From Branchiostoma floridae (taxonomy: Eukaryota; Chordata; Leptocardii; Amphioxiformes; Branchiostomatidae), in contig NC_049979.1 in assembly GCF_000003815.2 (NCBI RefSeq), positions 10,333,805-10,360,584 of the forward strand: DNA of 26,780 nucleotides, read 5' to 3'. Made by a program: the position numbers and the translations under genes. The notes beneath the pieces were generated by a model. That model ran no database searches. It saw nothing but the letters and a program-made list of their open reading frames with translations, and was not told where the DNA came from. The stretch's first letter is position 1. Each line of letters begins with the position of its first letter. Of this stretch, positions 9,801-20,217 are shown in pieces.

Positions 9801-12800
9801 TATCCCTAAAAACCCTGTTTTTGAAAATAAGGTGAGCTAGCGTTAACTAAAGGTACTTCTAACAGAGTTAGGGGCATAAAACAAATATTGTCAGGTAAAG
9901 TAGCGTCCACATTTACATCCATATACTCTTGAAGTTTTCATTAGAAGTATCCTATGCTCATTTTTAATCAAAGCACTCAAGCAGTTTAAGCACCTACAAA
10001 CCATGCAAGCTATGAAATTCAGTTAAATCATTACTTGAAGTTAATGCAAACATAAAGATGGAATGTTCTAAAAACACATGTAAAAACATAAAAAGTTGGG
10101 GTTTACCTTCCTCAAAATCTGTTTCTGTCATGACACCAACATGCAACAAAAATAAAAGCATTAGCATCAGCCGCGCCGTGTTAGCACATGACTTGTTATT
10201 TTGTGTGATAATGTCATGGAGTAAAATACAGCATTCGGGGAGGAAGCACATCTTACATGTAGTCTTAAGTATATGGAATTAGAATACTATCATAATTTCA
10301 AGTAATATTCACACCTACAGGCTTTGTTTTCTACAGCTCTACTTGCTTGTTTATGATTGAAATGTGAAAAGATGTTGCATAATTCTTCTGTATTTATAGC
10401 ATACCATTAAATAAATCAGTTAACATTTCCATGAAAACTTCCACAAAAACAAATGCACAGCAAGATTGCATGCCGGCAGTGGTTAGCAAAGGGTGCGCCA
10501 AGATAGGTACTGTAATAGGCATGCAAGTTTTTATATATACATATATGTATCTCAATTCAAGGTCTGTCATGCTTACAATCGCATTACTCTGAGTGACAAT
10601 GAAACTAGAACGCACACACAAGTAAAGGAGCAGTTGGGAAAGAGCTCATTGATTTATAGACAGTTTATTAAAGATGCTGCTTGAGTTTTAATCACCAATT
10701 ACCACTAATGAATTTGAAGAAGTGTAGGTGATTTTCAGTCAGATTAAAAAAAGAAGTTCAAACCTAAAACAAACATACTAGTAAAGGTTTCTTTAACCAT
10801 TAACAATTGACGATGATAATATGACAAGTAAATTTACAGCAGCAGGAAAAGCATGTGAAACATAGACTCAGGTGTATAGAGGCTGAGTGGAGTACTGGAC
10901 ATTGAGCATCAATCATGCAACCTGCACTAACTACAAAATGTACTTGATACATTTTCTTTCTTTTGGTGTCAATTGATTAGCAATGTACAGGTGCATGCAA
11001 TGATTCTTTACAAAAAAGCAGTAATGGGCAAGCATTGCAGAAATATAGTCTGAAGAATGCGGTAGAATATCCATTTTCAACAATGCAATTGGGTAGGGGA
11101 GATGAGGGAAAAGAGTGCAGGCAATGATGGGAAAGTCACCAGGATACAGTGAGACATATGCGGCAGTGCACTACTCCCTGCTGGGCTCACCTCTCTGCCG
11201 ACCGCTGGTCTCGATCCATGCACCAAGTGTGGGCTGGGAGGGGACCAGGACATCTGCAGGTTCCACATTCCTGTAGTGTAGAGGAGGAATCAGAATAAAC
11301 CTCTCCTAACCTTAGATCCTCTCGCAACACTTATAACTCGGTGGGCAAACCCTCTCCAAAGGGTGTGGTCTTGCTCTGCTACTGACGTTATTTATACCCA
11401 TTTCCTCTCAATAGACTACATTTTGATGCAAAACTGAACTGCAATTTCCAAAAAAACAAAAATTGGACTCCAGGCTTTGTCAAGGAATGAGCGATCCCCC
11501 GCATCTGTGATGTTCAAAAGTAAAAAATTTGGCTACTTCAGAATGGTCTCTACCAACACAGAAGAACTTTAAAGCTAGGAGACTACTTTATTGCTTACTT
11601 TTCCTAACTGTCTGCTAACTACCTGGCCTTTTAAAATATCTTTTATATGCATTATCAGTCATAGTCACAGTATCTCATAAGAATGGTTTCCACCCATATA
11701 GAGGGTATGAACCCCTGACGTATCCCTACCCATCCAATTTCTCCTGATCCCACTCCCTCTTCCACTCCCCTCCCGCTGTCCTGTGTCTCTCCAGTCGTTC
11801 CCGGTCGATGCGTTCCCTCTCCTGTCTCCACTCCTCGTACTCTTTCCTCTCTCTACCTGTCATGGACAAGGTCATGTCCATCTTGTCTCTAGAGCCTCGT
11901 TGGGGGTATCGACCCTGTGAGCATGACAATAAAAGATTTTTTTCTATAGCCAAGCAGAGGGATATGGAACAAAGAAAGTAAAATGTTGATGATGGTTAGA
12001 AATCCAGGTAATACCATACAACATACAAAATTTGCTCAAGTGAAACTGATTTACAAGATTTTACAAAACTTCATGCAATCAGAAGCCATTTCTTCACTAT
12101 CAAATTCATTTCATAGTCAGTTCAACTTCAAGCAAATTGTTTACAAAAGTAGTCTCGTTGCTTGAGCAGCTTTTGTATTGTGTACAGAAAAGTACAAATT
12201 CTAATCACTTAACATCCACAAACAGCAATGGTTCCCCCACATCAAACAGTACATCCTTGGGCATGGACTAGATTCCTCCATCTGTTGCAGCCCTGGGGCT
12301 GACCATTAGCCACAAATCCGTACCTGTTTCTGTTGCTTCTTCAGCTGCTCCATGCCATGCTTCACACCGTCAAAGTCCTTCCCTCCCCAGTTCATTGCAC
12401 TGCGTCGGCTGCCCTGGTGTCGGTCCTCCACCGCCTCCGGGAGGGGGCCCTGCCTTCTGGGGTCGTCAAGGAAGTGACGCAGTCTCTGATCAGAGTGAGA
12501 GATGCTGTCAATGTCCACGCTACATAGAGCATCATAGCAAGGCAACGAGTCCCAACATGAACATGCAGTACAAGTGACCACCTCTACATGTACATAAATT
12601 CAATGACCACCTGGACATTGATATACAGTCAAACCTGTACAAGTAGCCTATTCTTTATTTCTTAGGACCACCTGGCCAACATGACCACCTTTTGGCAGAC
12701 TCTATGATAATTTTTCTCACTAACTCCAGCATTGAAAATCCTGTCTATGGCAATCACCTATCCACAGATATTATCAGTCCCTTTGGTGGTCTTTGTGGGC

Positions 12801-14933
12801 AGCTTTGACTGTATTCTGTTCAAAAGTACAAGCAGTCCTTCGAATTCCCTCCTTAAAGTGTAACCAAACACAAGTGTTACTGTTAGCCTAAAAAAGACAG
12901 GCATACCTTTCCTTCTAGCTCTAACTCGGACATAAGTCTGAGCTCCTCTTCCATCTGCTCAATGTTCTTCTTCCTCTTCTCTTCCCATTCCTAGCAAAAA
13001 AATAACATTAGTTTGTATAGAACACAGGAGTGTTAACAACATGTCCTAAGGCATCATTACCAACAACAAAACTTCCATGTCATTTACATGTTTAGAACTG
13101 TGAGTATACACTACATGTATATGGTAGCTTAAACAGTAATGCCAGTAATGACAATGCCAAATCCTAGACCTACTCCTTAAATCCTGCTAGCAGGGTGTAA
13201 CAGAACTGACAGAACTCAGCTGTAGGCTGAATTAACAATACTTTAAATCCATTTAATATCTCGGTCAGCAATTTTAGCTATAAAAGGGAGACAAGTAGTT
13301 CACAGCATTCAATTTAAGCACTGGAAACAAGGTTCTAGCTGGCCTAAGCACAGTGATCAAATAATTGCAATAATGAAGTCACTAAAATTATGTTACCATT
13401 AACAAATAAAAAGGAATTAACAAACTTTGGCTTTTGTGTCTTCTCTGCCGCCACCCCCCTCCCTCCTCTCACGCCCCCTGCCCCTCCCAGCCCCTGGGCC
13501 TCTGGGCTGTCCTGGTGACTTTGGTGGATAGGAATCCTTGGGACCCCGTGGAGACTCCCTGGAACTTCTGGGTTCCCTGTGTTCTTTAGGTTTCCACTGC
13601 TCTCTGGTTTCTCTCTGTTCTTTGGGCATCCGTTGTGAGCCTGGGGACTTGGGGGGGAAGTTTCCTCTGGGCCCCCCTCGACCCCGACCACGCCCCCTTG
13701 GTGGTCCTCTCCTGTCCATTCTGTCATGCCCATCTTGCTCATCCTGCAATGATAAATACAAAATATACAAAACTGGAAGCTCTGATGCAGTGCCATAGAA
13801 TGCTGCTAGGTGCCCATAATCGAATATCATACTGATTCATCTACAGCTTTTTGAGTTATGCTGCCCACACCTCACCTCACCTCACCGGTCCCATAGCCTA
13901 AAAACATGACCTTTTTGATGAAGGTAAATATTGTATCACCATAACAACTGCACTTGGGAGAGGTCGATACAACAACAGGTAATGCCATCATTCACCATAC
14001 AAATGTGGTTTAACTCTGAGAAACTTAAAATGCATTTGGTATTTTGGTAGATGTGACTAACACACCCTACAGCTTTTTACGTGCAAGGAAAGTCTTACTA
14101 GTAAGTAACTGGATTCATAACATTGTACTTATGAGTTATGTACTCACATGAGTTCCTCTGGGTGGAGGTTTTCTTCTCTCGTTGGCTTCAGGAAACTGAA
14201 ACTCAGCAGTCTTTGTAGTGGGGCTGACTACAACTGCTGCACCCCCCTTAACAGGGATTGAGCTGCCCGTCTTTTCTGCAATTTTGCGATCAGCCTCTAC
14301 TTCCTGTAATGAGGAAGAAGTAAGTGTACCAACGGCTGTGACAACGATCCCTCTAAAGCCCTCAATACATCCACTTTGCTGGTCTTCTATTTAGTAGCCT
14401 TGTATACAATGCTGCAGAGAAAATTAATATCCTTGAAAAGAGACTTGAGTATTAGTAGGTAAAACTAATGAGATACACTTTCATGTTTCCTTTTAACTAA
14501 GAATGAATTTCCTCTTGAATATGATTTAACAGGAAAGTTATATTTATAACTTAATAACTTTAATAAGATAATAATAATAAGTTAACATATTAGAGACTCT
14601 AATGTGTCTTCAAAGTGCATTAATGCTAAGTCTGATTATGTTTCTAATCACACAATTGAAACCATGTATTCATTCCAAACAAGGAGATGTAAGAAAGACA
14701 GTTGTGTTTTGACAACAAGGCTCCTATCTTGACAGATATAGCAGACATTGTACAGTGATGCTGTGCTGGTGTAAGTGTTCATACATGTAATACACTACCT
14801 GATGTCTTTTGAGGAGGGCTTCGTTTTTCCTTCTGATTTCCTCCATTTTGCGGTTCAGCATGGCCTCCTTGTCTTCCTTAGACATGTCCCCAGGAGACAC
14901 CACAGCGGATCCAGCCTCTTGTACATCCGACAT
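6704..14933 (-). CDS. CCDC9: Coiled-coil domain-containing protein 9 (CCDC9/CCDC9B) orthologue, 13 coding exons
   Basis: Coding exons on the minus strand, in order: 14933-14799, 14303-14148, 13743-13426, 12990-12907, 12485-12324, 11914-11730, 11270-11191, 10124-10107, 9554-9477, 9147-8576, 8398-8218, 7841-7233, 6864-6704. All phases match, giving 2739 nt and 912 residues. Residues 1-45 contain the short N-terminal helix (MLNRKMEEIRRKNEALLKRHQ region) typical of the family. Residues 98-203 hold RGG/RG-rich boxes, residues 204-231 a charged coiled coil (EWEEKRKKNIEQMEEEL), 232-285 FLDDPRR and MNWGGKDFD, and about 298-346 MTLSMTGRERKEYEEWRQE. These are the strongest CCDC9 signatures. Near residue 530 VADWAQEMGE matches the family's C-terminal motif. 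The rest is acidic and low-complexity and includes a 14-residue repeat. Human CCDC9 is reported as a probable exon-junction-complex component, and the RGG boxes fit RNA binding. The protein is longer than human CCDC9 (about 530 residues) because of its C-terminal extension. It represents the precursor of both vertebrate paralogues. Confidence 0.9.
7114..7119 (-). promoter_or_regulatory. Weak polyadenylation signal ATTAAA for a short CCDC9 isoform
   Basis: Minus-strand ATTAAA lies about 100 bases past the TGA at 7216. It would serve only the isoform that retains the 7232-6865 intron. The motif is weak and stands alone. Confidence 0.2.
7358..7651 (-). repeat. Coding minisatellite: seven identical 42-bp units
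   Basis: The plus-strand unit starts GCTGGTTCTGCTACTGG and ends CACACATGTT. Seven units follow each other with no mismatch that I can see, and a degenerate eighth begins at 7652. It lies inside coding exon 12 of the CCDC9 gene and encodes seven copies of AEPATCVKAGETPV (about residues 720-818). Because 42 is a multiple of 3 and the unit has no stop in several frames, it also creates long spurious open frames on both strands. Confidence 0.95.
8138..8154. repeat. ATT trinucleotide microsatellite
   Basis: A short run of five to six TTA/ATT units in the intron between CCDC9 coding exons 11 and 12. No function is suggested. Confidence 0.7.
8576..9147 (-). other. CCDC9: CCDC9 coding exon 10 with poly-asparagine tract
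   Basis: This is the largest exon but one (190 full codons). It starts with a basic patch (GRRKQRRRTRS), passes a run of seven asparagines (AAC/AAT codons near 8898-8918) and a proline-rich segment (PPSPTNPMSPTSP), and ends with VADWAQEMGE plus an acidic tail EEEEGQEFHDCEDD. The splice sites are CAG|GA at the 5' side and GTG|GTAAGG at the 3' side. The basic patch could be a nuclear localisation signal; that is an inference from composition. Confidence 0.85.
9633..9846. mobile_element. MITE with TTAACGCTAGTTCACCTT inverted repeats
   Basis: The left end (9633-9650) reads TTAACGCTAGTTCACCTT and the reverse complement of the right end (9829-9846) TTAACGCTAGCTCACCTT, one mismatch in 18. The outermost TTAA on both sides may be part of the repeat or a TTAA target duplication as made by piggyBac-type elements. 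Inside are a direct duplication (GATATCAAGTT twice near 9710) and a hairpin GTGGTTTCAAA/TTTGAAACCAC. It lies in the CCDC9 intron between coding exons 8 and 9. There is no coding frame. A relative lies at 1024-1178. Confidence 0.8.
10107..10124 (-). other. CCDC9: Predicted 18-nt micro-exon of the CCDC9 gene
   Basis: Minus-strand GTCATGACAG|AAACAGATTTTGAGGAAG|GTAAACC keeps the phase-1 frame between coding exons 7 and 9 and adds residues ETDFEE. Because an 18-nt exon is a multiple of 3, skipping it would not shift the frame. The splice sites are fair but the exon is too short to prove by eye. Confidence 0.45.
12624..12813. mobile_element. MITE with TACAGTCAAACCTG inverted ends
   Basis: The left end is TACAGTCAAACCTG and the reverse complement of the right end TACAGTCAAAGCTG, one mismatch in 14; the element spans 190 bp. 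TA at the borders may be a TA target duplication of Tc1/mariner type. GGACCACCTGGCC near 12664 and TGGTGGTCTTT near 12785 form further inverted words. It lies in the CCDC9 intron between coding exons 4 and 5. Confidence 0.65.
13426..13743 (-). other. CCDC9: CCDC9 coding exon 3, RGG-box RNA-binding segment
   Basis: 106 codons, rich in arginine, glycine and proline. The first RG box reads RRGPPRGRGRGRGGPRG and the second GPGAGRGRGRERREGGGG. Between them the motif FPPKSPG/YPPKSPG occurs twice around a charged KEQRETREQWKPKEHRE stretch, which suggests an internal duplication. RG/RGG boxes bind RNA and are arginine-methylated in many RNA-binding proteins; that role is inferred here. Both exon boundaries fall between codons. 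Confidence 0.85.
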
Positions 14934-14966
14934 GTTGTGACGTTTGTCAACACGTAGTTTCCAGAT
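14934..14966 (-). other. CCDC9: CCDC9 5' UTR segment adjoining the start codon
   Basis: The minus-strand sequence before ATG 14933 runs back to an acceptor TACTCAG|ATCTGG (AG at 14967-14968), so the first exon lies further upstream. The start codon is the first ATG after this acceptor. Confidence 0.55.
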
Positions 14967-15035
14967 CTGAGTATAAGGTAGACATCAACTTTAAGAACAG
15001 AAAAGTACCTTTCTAACATGTAAGGAAGTGATCCA

Positions 15036-15200
15036 GACTCCATGCAATGCTGGACAAGTGGGGAGCATCTTTGCCTTACAATTGGAAGGTCAGGGGTTCT
15101 AACCTCTAAGCCAAACCAGGGACTTGAAAATAAGTCACCTACAGTTGCTTTCTGTACTTAACCCTGACAAAGGGTATGGGATTTGAACACATACCAATAC
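15036..15200 (+). repeat. tRNA-derived SINE-like repeat
   Basis: TGGACAAGTGGGGAGC at 15051-15066 resembles box A, and GGTTCTAACCT at 15095-15105 resembles box B, about 35 bases apart as in tRNA-derived SINE heads. A non-tRNA body follows. It lies in the 5' UTR intron of the CCDC9 gene. Confidence 0.55.
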
Positions 15201-15485
15201 CAGTTGACTAGTAGTGTCCTAGCTATAGAAATGTAAATGGCACTGCCCTGTAGTATCGATAAAAGCTCCTTGGTAGTATATACCAAATTTTATAGGAAGG
15301 ATTTTAACCTTTAACTTTAATTGAACCAGTACAATATTTTTGTTTTGTCTACAACCCAAAGAAACTAAAAGGATACGGAAGCAGTAGTCAAAATATGGAA
15401 GTACTAGTGACTTATCAGACTGGTTCCAAAAGGAAAGCTGACCAACGTACTTACCAAACAGTGGAAAATTTAGATTGATTTCCCT

Positions 15486-15676
15486 AATCTCCAAGCAGAT
15501 CCTACGGTAGCAGAAGACAGTATCAAAAGCTGCCAGAGGANNNNNNNNNNNNNNNNNNNNNNNNNNNNNNNNNNNNNNNNNNNNNNNNNNNNNNNNNNNN
15601 NNNNNNNNNNNNNNNNNNNNNNNNNNNNNNNNNNNNNNNNACTGTCTTATGCTACCGTAGGATCTGCTTGGAGATT
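15486..15676. mobile_element. Palindromic element interrupted by an assembly gap
   Basis: The left arm AATCTCCAAGCAGATCCTACG, continuing GTAGCAGAAGACAGT (15486-15521), is matched by its inverse at 15641-15676 (ACTGTCTTATGCTACCGTAGG, then ATCTGCTTGGAGATT) with one or two differences. The 100 Ns (15541-15640) sit between the arms, so the loop length is unknown. The CTCCAAGCAGA end resembles the elements at 3938-4499 and 17299-17409. Confidence 0.75.
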
Positions 15677-15679
15677 AGA

Positions 15680-16800
15680 TTTCCCAAGCTCAGGATACTA
15701 CATGTATGTACAGCTTTTGACCCTTCTGTTTTACTATTGTGGTAACCACATTGACCCTAGCAACATGCAAGACTCCACCCCAGTGCCCAGTCAGCACCAG
15801 TTGCTGTCACCAACCTGACAACATTGTATGACAGTCAACGTTAAGCTCCAAGCAGATGTTGAAAGGCAAAATTGTAACATTTCTCAAGCTCCTGGTATCG
15901 CATGGCAGCAGGCCTTTCTACTGGGCATGTTTCTCCTGGGCACAGAACCAAGAATGTGAGAAATGTTGCAATTTTTCCTTCCTTTCCTTTCAGGGCTGGT
16001 GCTGTCCTAATCTCTCACCAATCTTGCGGTGTTGGTTTCTATATGTTACATGTCACGTTACATTACAAGCGCTGTAGCACAGCTTTGTTCCTAGTATTAG
16101 TACCATTATGAAGATGTAATAGCCTTATGATTCCAGACATGATCAACAGTCTGGGAACATGAAATAGCAGCATGCTATGAAGTAATCAAGTTCCTGGGTC
16201 AGGAAATAACCATAATTTGTGTCAGACTGAATCGTGAGGACCAATCAGCTCTGCCCAGTAAGTGCTGGGTAGTTGCGAGGGGGTTGTTGTAAATGCATGA
16301 ATTCCGGTTCAAAGTCCGCACAAATTCGTGGCTCTGACGATCCCCAAAACACACTTGAAGTTGATAACAGCAGGTGCAGAACACCACAGCCGCCTATGAA
16401 TGAATGTTGTGCATTCCTGCATGATCCCGTGGGCTTGCCGGCGAGAAGCCGTCGGAGAAGCACGAATTCCGCAGACAGGCGTTTAGCGGTGCAGCACAAT
16501 TTATTCCAGAGACCGCGGCACACTTGCACCCAACCGTTCACACGTCTGACAGCTGACGTCAAGGCTGTGTATCCATTTAAACCACGTCTGTGCTGGCCTG
16601 CAGACATCTCGATATGCGGCCGGTCAGCCTTTTTTGGTTCTCAGAGTCAGACTCCATGAGTAACAGGTAACGACAGGCTATCGTAACATATGCGTACAAA
16701 AACTCCGAAACAAAGCCAGTGGCGTTAAATTAACTTGAACAGAAATATTAACCAGATATCTATACGACTCCCTGTATGCTATAAGGGGTCTCGTACTCAC
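15680..16800. other. Presumed CCDC9 first intron, no exon seen
   Basis: A 128-codon plus-strand frame at 16273-16659 lies in GC-richer sequence but has no recognisable domain and no splice context, so I treat it as chance. CTCCAAGCAGATGTTG at about 15846 is an isolated copy of the CAAGCAGA transposon end. Confidence 0.4.
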
Positions 16801-16895
16801 CAAAATCAGTACAAACGCTTGGTTTTTGTTCCTACCCAGAGTAATCACTACTGACCGACCCAGTCAGCCATTGCAGGCAATGCATCATGGGGGAA
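16801..16895 (-). other. CCDC9: Likely non-coding first exon and core promoter of CCDC9
   Basis: Minus-strand GATTTTG|GTGAGTACG (junction between 16801 and 16800) is a textbook splice donor with no upstream open frame needed. The near-palindrome TGCATTGCCTGCAATGG (about 16871-16886) lies just upstream. Splicing from here to the acceptor at 14967 would give a 5' UTR exon. The transcription start cannot be placed exactly. Confidence 0.45.
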
Positions 16896-16899
16896 AACA

Positions 16900-17815
16900 T
16901 GGTGCGGTGTTTGTTACTGCACATTCGTTAGGTGAGATACACAAGATTTCTCAATTATACGTCATAATTTCAGCTTACTTATATATTTAAAACAATAGAA
17001 TATATCATAAAATAAAAACAAAAATTACTCTGTTCGTTTTGTGAAGTTAAGTCGGAATGGCTTTTGTTCAAAATACTACGCATGGTGGTGCGGAATGGCG
17101 GAACATTAATTTACATTGTGCAAAGACGCGGGAAACTTTGAATGGTACTTTCTCTGACCATGGCGATTGTATCCAATGATCTGACCTCACATTGCTGGCC
17201 ACTGTTTCATGTCGTCTCACAACATCAAAAACTGGTTCCAGCTTATGACAACTACCTATTTGAAATACTCCCATTGCCCAAATACCATGATAGACTTGTT
17301 TAAAAAGCAGAGATTCGGCTCCGGCTGTTTTTTCAAATATTTAACATTTCTATTTTGTACCGTTTTCTTTAACCTTTAAGTCTCGCAGCTGAACCTCTGC
17401 TTAAAGAGTATGACAGACTGTGTATCCATCTAATTGAATGAAATTTCAGCATCATTGCACTGGAGTTCTTATTACGGTAATCAAAACTGCCCCCCTCTGA
17501 TGCTGTTACTTTCCATTTTATTTTATAAATGCTAGCGTACTTAGTATTTCATTGCTGTAACATCATGACTCTTCGCAAAATTCTCCCATAAACAAAAAAC
17601 CCTACAACACTTTATAGAAATAAAGATTACAAAATCCTATGGCCTGCCCATGCAGAATGCATTTTAGGAGTGTAGGGTCTTTACCATCACCTCTCTGAAC
17701 TTCATTTGTTGTTCAAATTATATCCTCTTTACTGAAAAGGTTAGGCTTTAAATTTGAAGACAGTAAGAAGGACACACATTGAAAACACAACAACAAATAC
17801 ACTGTAACTTCTGAT
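16900..17815. other. Intergenic region between CCDC9 start and MRPS10 end
   Basis: No gene found. GCGGGAA near 17128 is an E2F-like word. The only structured item is the small inverted-repeat element at 17299-17409. Confidence 0.4.
17299..17409. mobile_element. Small MITE, AAGCAGAG-ended
   Basis: The left end TTAAAAAGCAGAGATTCGGCT pairs with the reverse complement of the right end, CTTTAAGCAGAGGTTCAGCTG, with a few mismatches over about 22 bp; the element spans about 110 bp. Its terminal word AAGCAGAGGTT is shared with the element at 3938-4499. No coding capacity. Confidence 0.6.
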
Positions 17816-17821
17816 TTTATT
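17816..17821 (-). terminator. Polyadenylation signal AATAAA of MRPS10
   Basis: Minus-strand AATAAA about 220 bases after the MRPS10 stop at 18041, at a usual distance for a short 3' UTR. Confidence 0.65.
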
Positions 17822-18040
17822 CTTGTCAATCACATATGCAGTTTATCAAAGATGTACATGCTTGTTTCTCAGGATTGTTAAACAGATACGGGTAACAACA
17901 GTAGGAACTCTACCACGTGGGGTATGAAGGGGCAGGGCATACTATTTACAAGTTCAAACAGTTGAACTGTAATCATTGGCATATATTGTATACATGTTAA
18001 ACACACAATTTATGCTCAAAGCACAATTCTTGACTGATGA

Positions 18041-20041
18041 CTACTGAGGTGCTTCCACTGGAGCTGTTTCTGACTGTGTCTCTGGTGGCTTAAGGTTATC
18101 TGGCAGTTTCTCAATCGCAGTCTGAAAAAAAACACAAATGTATGTCCAATTCTTCACTCACAATCATGGCAGAAATAGCACTCACTGTAAAAGGTCCCTT
18201 ATACAGTTGCAACATGAGTCATAATAAGCTTTGAAAAGATTTTTAACTGCACTTAGTTGGAAAGGACTGTAAAGTGAAAAAAGTAAAAAAAAATGATACT
18301 TGAAACAATCTGTATTTAATACTAGTAATCAAATTACAGTTTGTAAGAATGAATTCCAAAGTCATTCTTGCTAGACAAAGAATCTCTCAATATTGCACAA
18401 TAGATTTTTTTTATTTATTATAGCAACTATTTCACCTTTTTAACTTCCATTGCCACACCCTCTGGCAGATTCCGTTGTACATACTCCAGAAACACATTGC
18501 TGGTGCTCCCTGTCAGATGTTTGAACTGAAATATGGAATAAATTTATAAAATCATATATAACGTATGTTAATCATGAATAGAACATTTCCTGGTATTGGC
18601 ACAAACCTTGGCACAAAACATAAAATTGTGTGATTATCATCACCATTTTTGCTATAAATAGTATAATAGCATACTATATGTGTTAGGTGAATCAATAAAG
18701 ACATTAAAAAATATACCGGCATTGACTTTGACCAAAGCCAAGTATCAAAAAATAATTTCCATGAAATAGACTAAAGTAACTTGATGGACTTACATGGAAA
18801 ACCCTGTAATGTGTCCTTATTTCATACTGCACTTTGGCTTTCTTGTGGACATGAATTGACCTCAGCATTGTAATTCTGTCATAGGTTCTGCGTGGTCTGT
18901 GACTGCAGTAGGAAATCAAATAATAAAATGAAACAAAAAGTGAACATTAAGAAAAAGTATCTTTTCAACTCTAAGCAATGCTCCAGTGGTCTCATTATAT
19001 TTTCACTCTTATCACAATACATGTACATAGCAAATCACAGGTTATTGCCTGAATACCAGATTAAAAACTTCCCACCAAAGGCAAACTTACATTTTTTCTA
19101 AATTGAGCCCAAGTTGTTTTGCAGCCATGCTGACAAATTGTTCATAACTATCCAGAACTGCTTCTTCATGGCCTTTACACAGCAGAACTATCTTCTTGTA
19201 CAGGACGTCTGGTTCATCTGTTGTCTCAACCTGTCAGTAAGTGAGTAACAAACAACAACAATATTGATTTAGTATCACTTTTTTTTTTCACAGCTTCTAC
19301 TGCTAAAAAATATGTAAATTGAATACAAAAAATCCAAGACTTATGTCCAAATATGGTGGATATGACCGTATCTAGACTAGCACTCACCAACTGAGATGTG
19401 CCAGAACTGTAGCACAGAGCTGGCTGGAAAACTGTTGCTGGGTAGGAGAAAAAAGCCATTAGTTTTACTTTATCCAGAGATATCTTTAAAGAATTGATAA
19501 ATGACACATTTGTTGCAAATTATGCCAGAACTAGCTAGAACTTTATTTAATTATTTGTAAATGTCAATACCTGTGGTCAGTGCTGCCTGCTTAGGAAAGT
19601 ACCTGAAATATTCATGAAAAAAAAAGTATTTTACAATCAAGCATAGTTTTTAAAAGTTAATGCAATGGCCTTGTAATGTGTACACTCCCCATCAATCCAG
19701 GAGATCCATTTATTATCTACGTTACAAGGACAAAGGAAGCCAGCACAGGGGTATACACATGCTGAGTGACCCTGGTTGACCTAAAATAGACCTTGCTCAA
19801 GATATGGAGTTGCGGATCGAGGATTTAAAGAACGCTATGGGGGACAGAGATGTCTGGAAAGAATGAGCAGAACAGGTCTGGGCAACTCACCCATGATGAT
19901 GATGATGATTATGATAACAAGGACAAAAAATGCATGTCAAGTGGTGGTTAAATGTTTATACCTGAGATGATTTTCAGCAGTCTTGGTTGTTGTGTGTGCT
20001 AGCCTTTGTGCAATACTTCGTCCTGCCAACAATGCAGATAC
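18041..20041 (-). CDS. MRPS10: Mitochondrial small-subunit ribosomal protein uS10m (MRPS10), first exon not located
   Basis: Exons on the minus strand: 20041-19962, 19602-19571, 19437-19388, 19230-19091, 18902-18794, 18525-18436, 18121-18041. Phases match throughout (582 nt, 193 residues plus stop TAG). The first visible part ([19 protein letters not shown]) is basic and aliphatic like a mitochondrial presequence. The uS10m core begins about residue 55: [24 protein letters not shown], then [19 protein letters not shown] (about 115-133) and [18 protein letters not shown] (about 150-167), all close to human MRPS10. The tail is acidic and proline-rich. uS10m sits in the head of the 28S mitochondrial ribosomal subunit and takes part in mitochondrial translation. 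Human MRPS10 has about 201 residues, so only a short N-terminal exon carrying the ATG is missing; no in-frame ATG precedes the first visible codon. Confidence 0.93.
19780..19917 (+). repeat. 3' end of a LINE retrotransposon (RTE/CR1-like remnant)
   Basis: The plus strand encodes [20 protein letters not shown], then DRDVWKE, one stop, and AEQVWATHP, followed by a run of GAT units (19892-19910). Such a WKE-R-x(n)-ATHP ending with a short simple-repeat tail is typical of the C-terminus of non-LTR reverse-transcriptase ORFs. It is 5' truncated, carries stops, and lies in the MRPS10 intron between 19602 and 19962. Confidence 0.6.
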
Positions 20042-20217
20042 CTGGGACACAAAACATAAACAATCATCTAAATCATCCTGTAAGGGTTAACAGGATCCCA
20101 AGGTGTTATTCAAAAGGAACATGCTATCAATAGTGAAAAAAAAGTCTTATTAACAGGAACAATCTGTAAACGCATCAGGCCTACATCTAATAATTCTTTT
20201 TGATATTGATGTTATGT

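Noticed and set aside
15051-15105. Functional tRNA gene
   Set aside because: Box A and box B are degenerate and no cloverleaf with paired acceptor stem could be drawn; it fits a SINE head.
16273-16659. 128-codon plus-strand open frame
   Set aside because: No domain, no splice sites and a competing minus-strand frame over the same bases; likely chance in GC-richer DNA.
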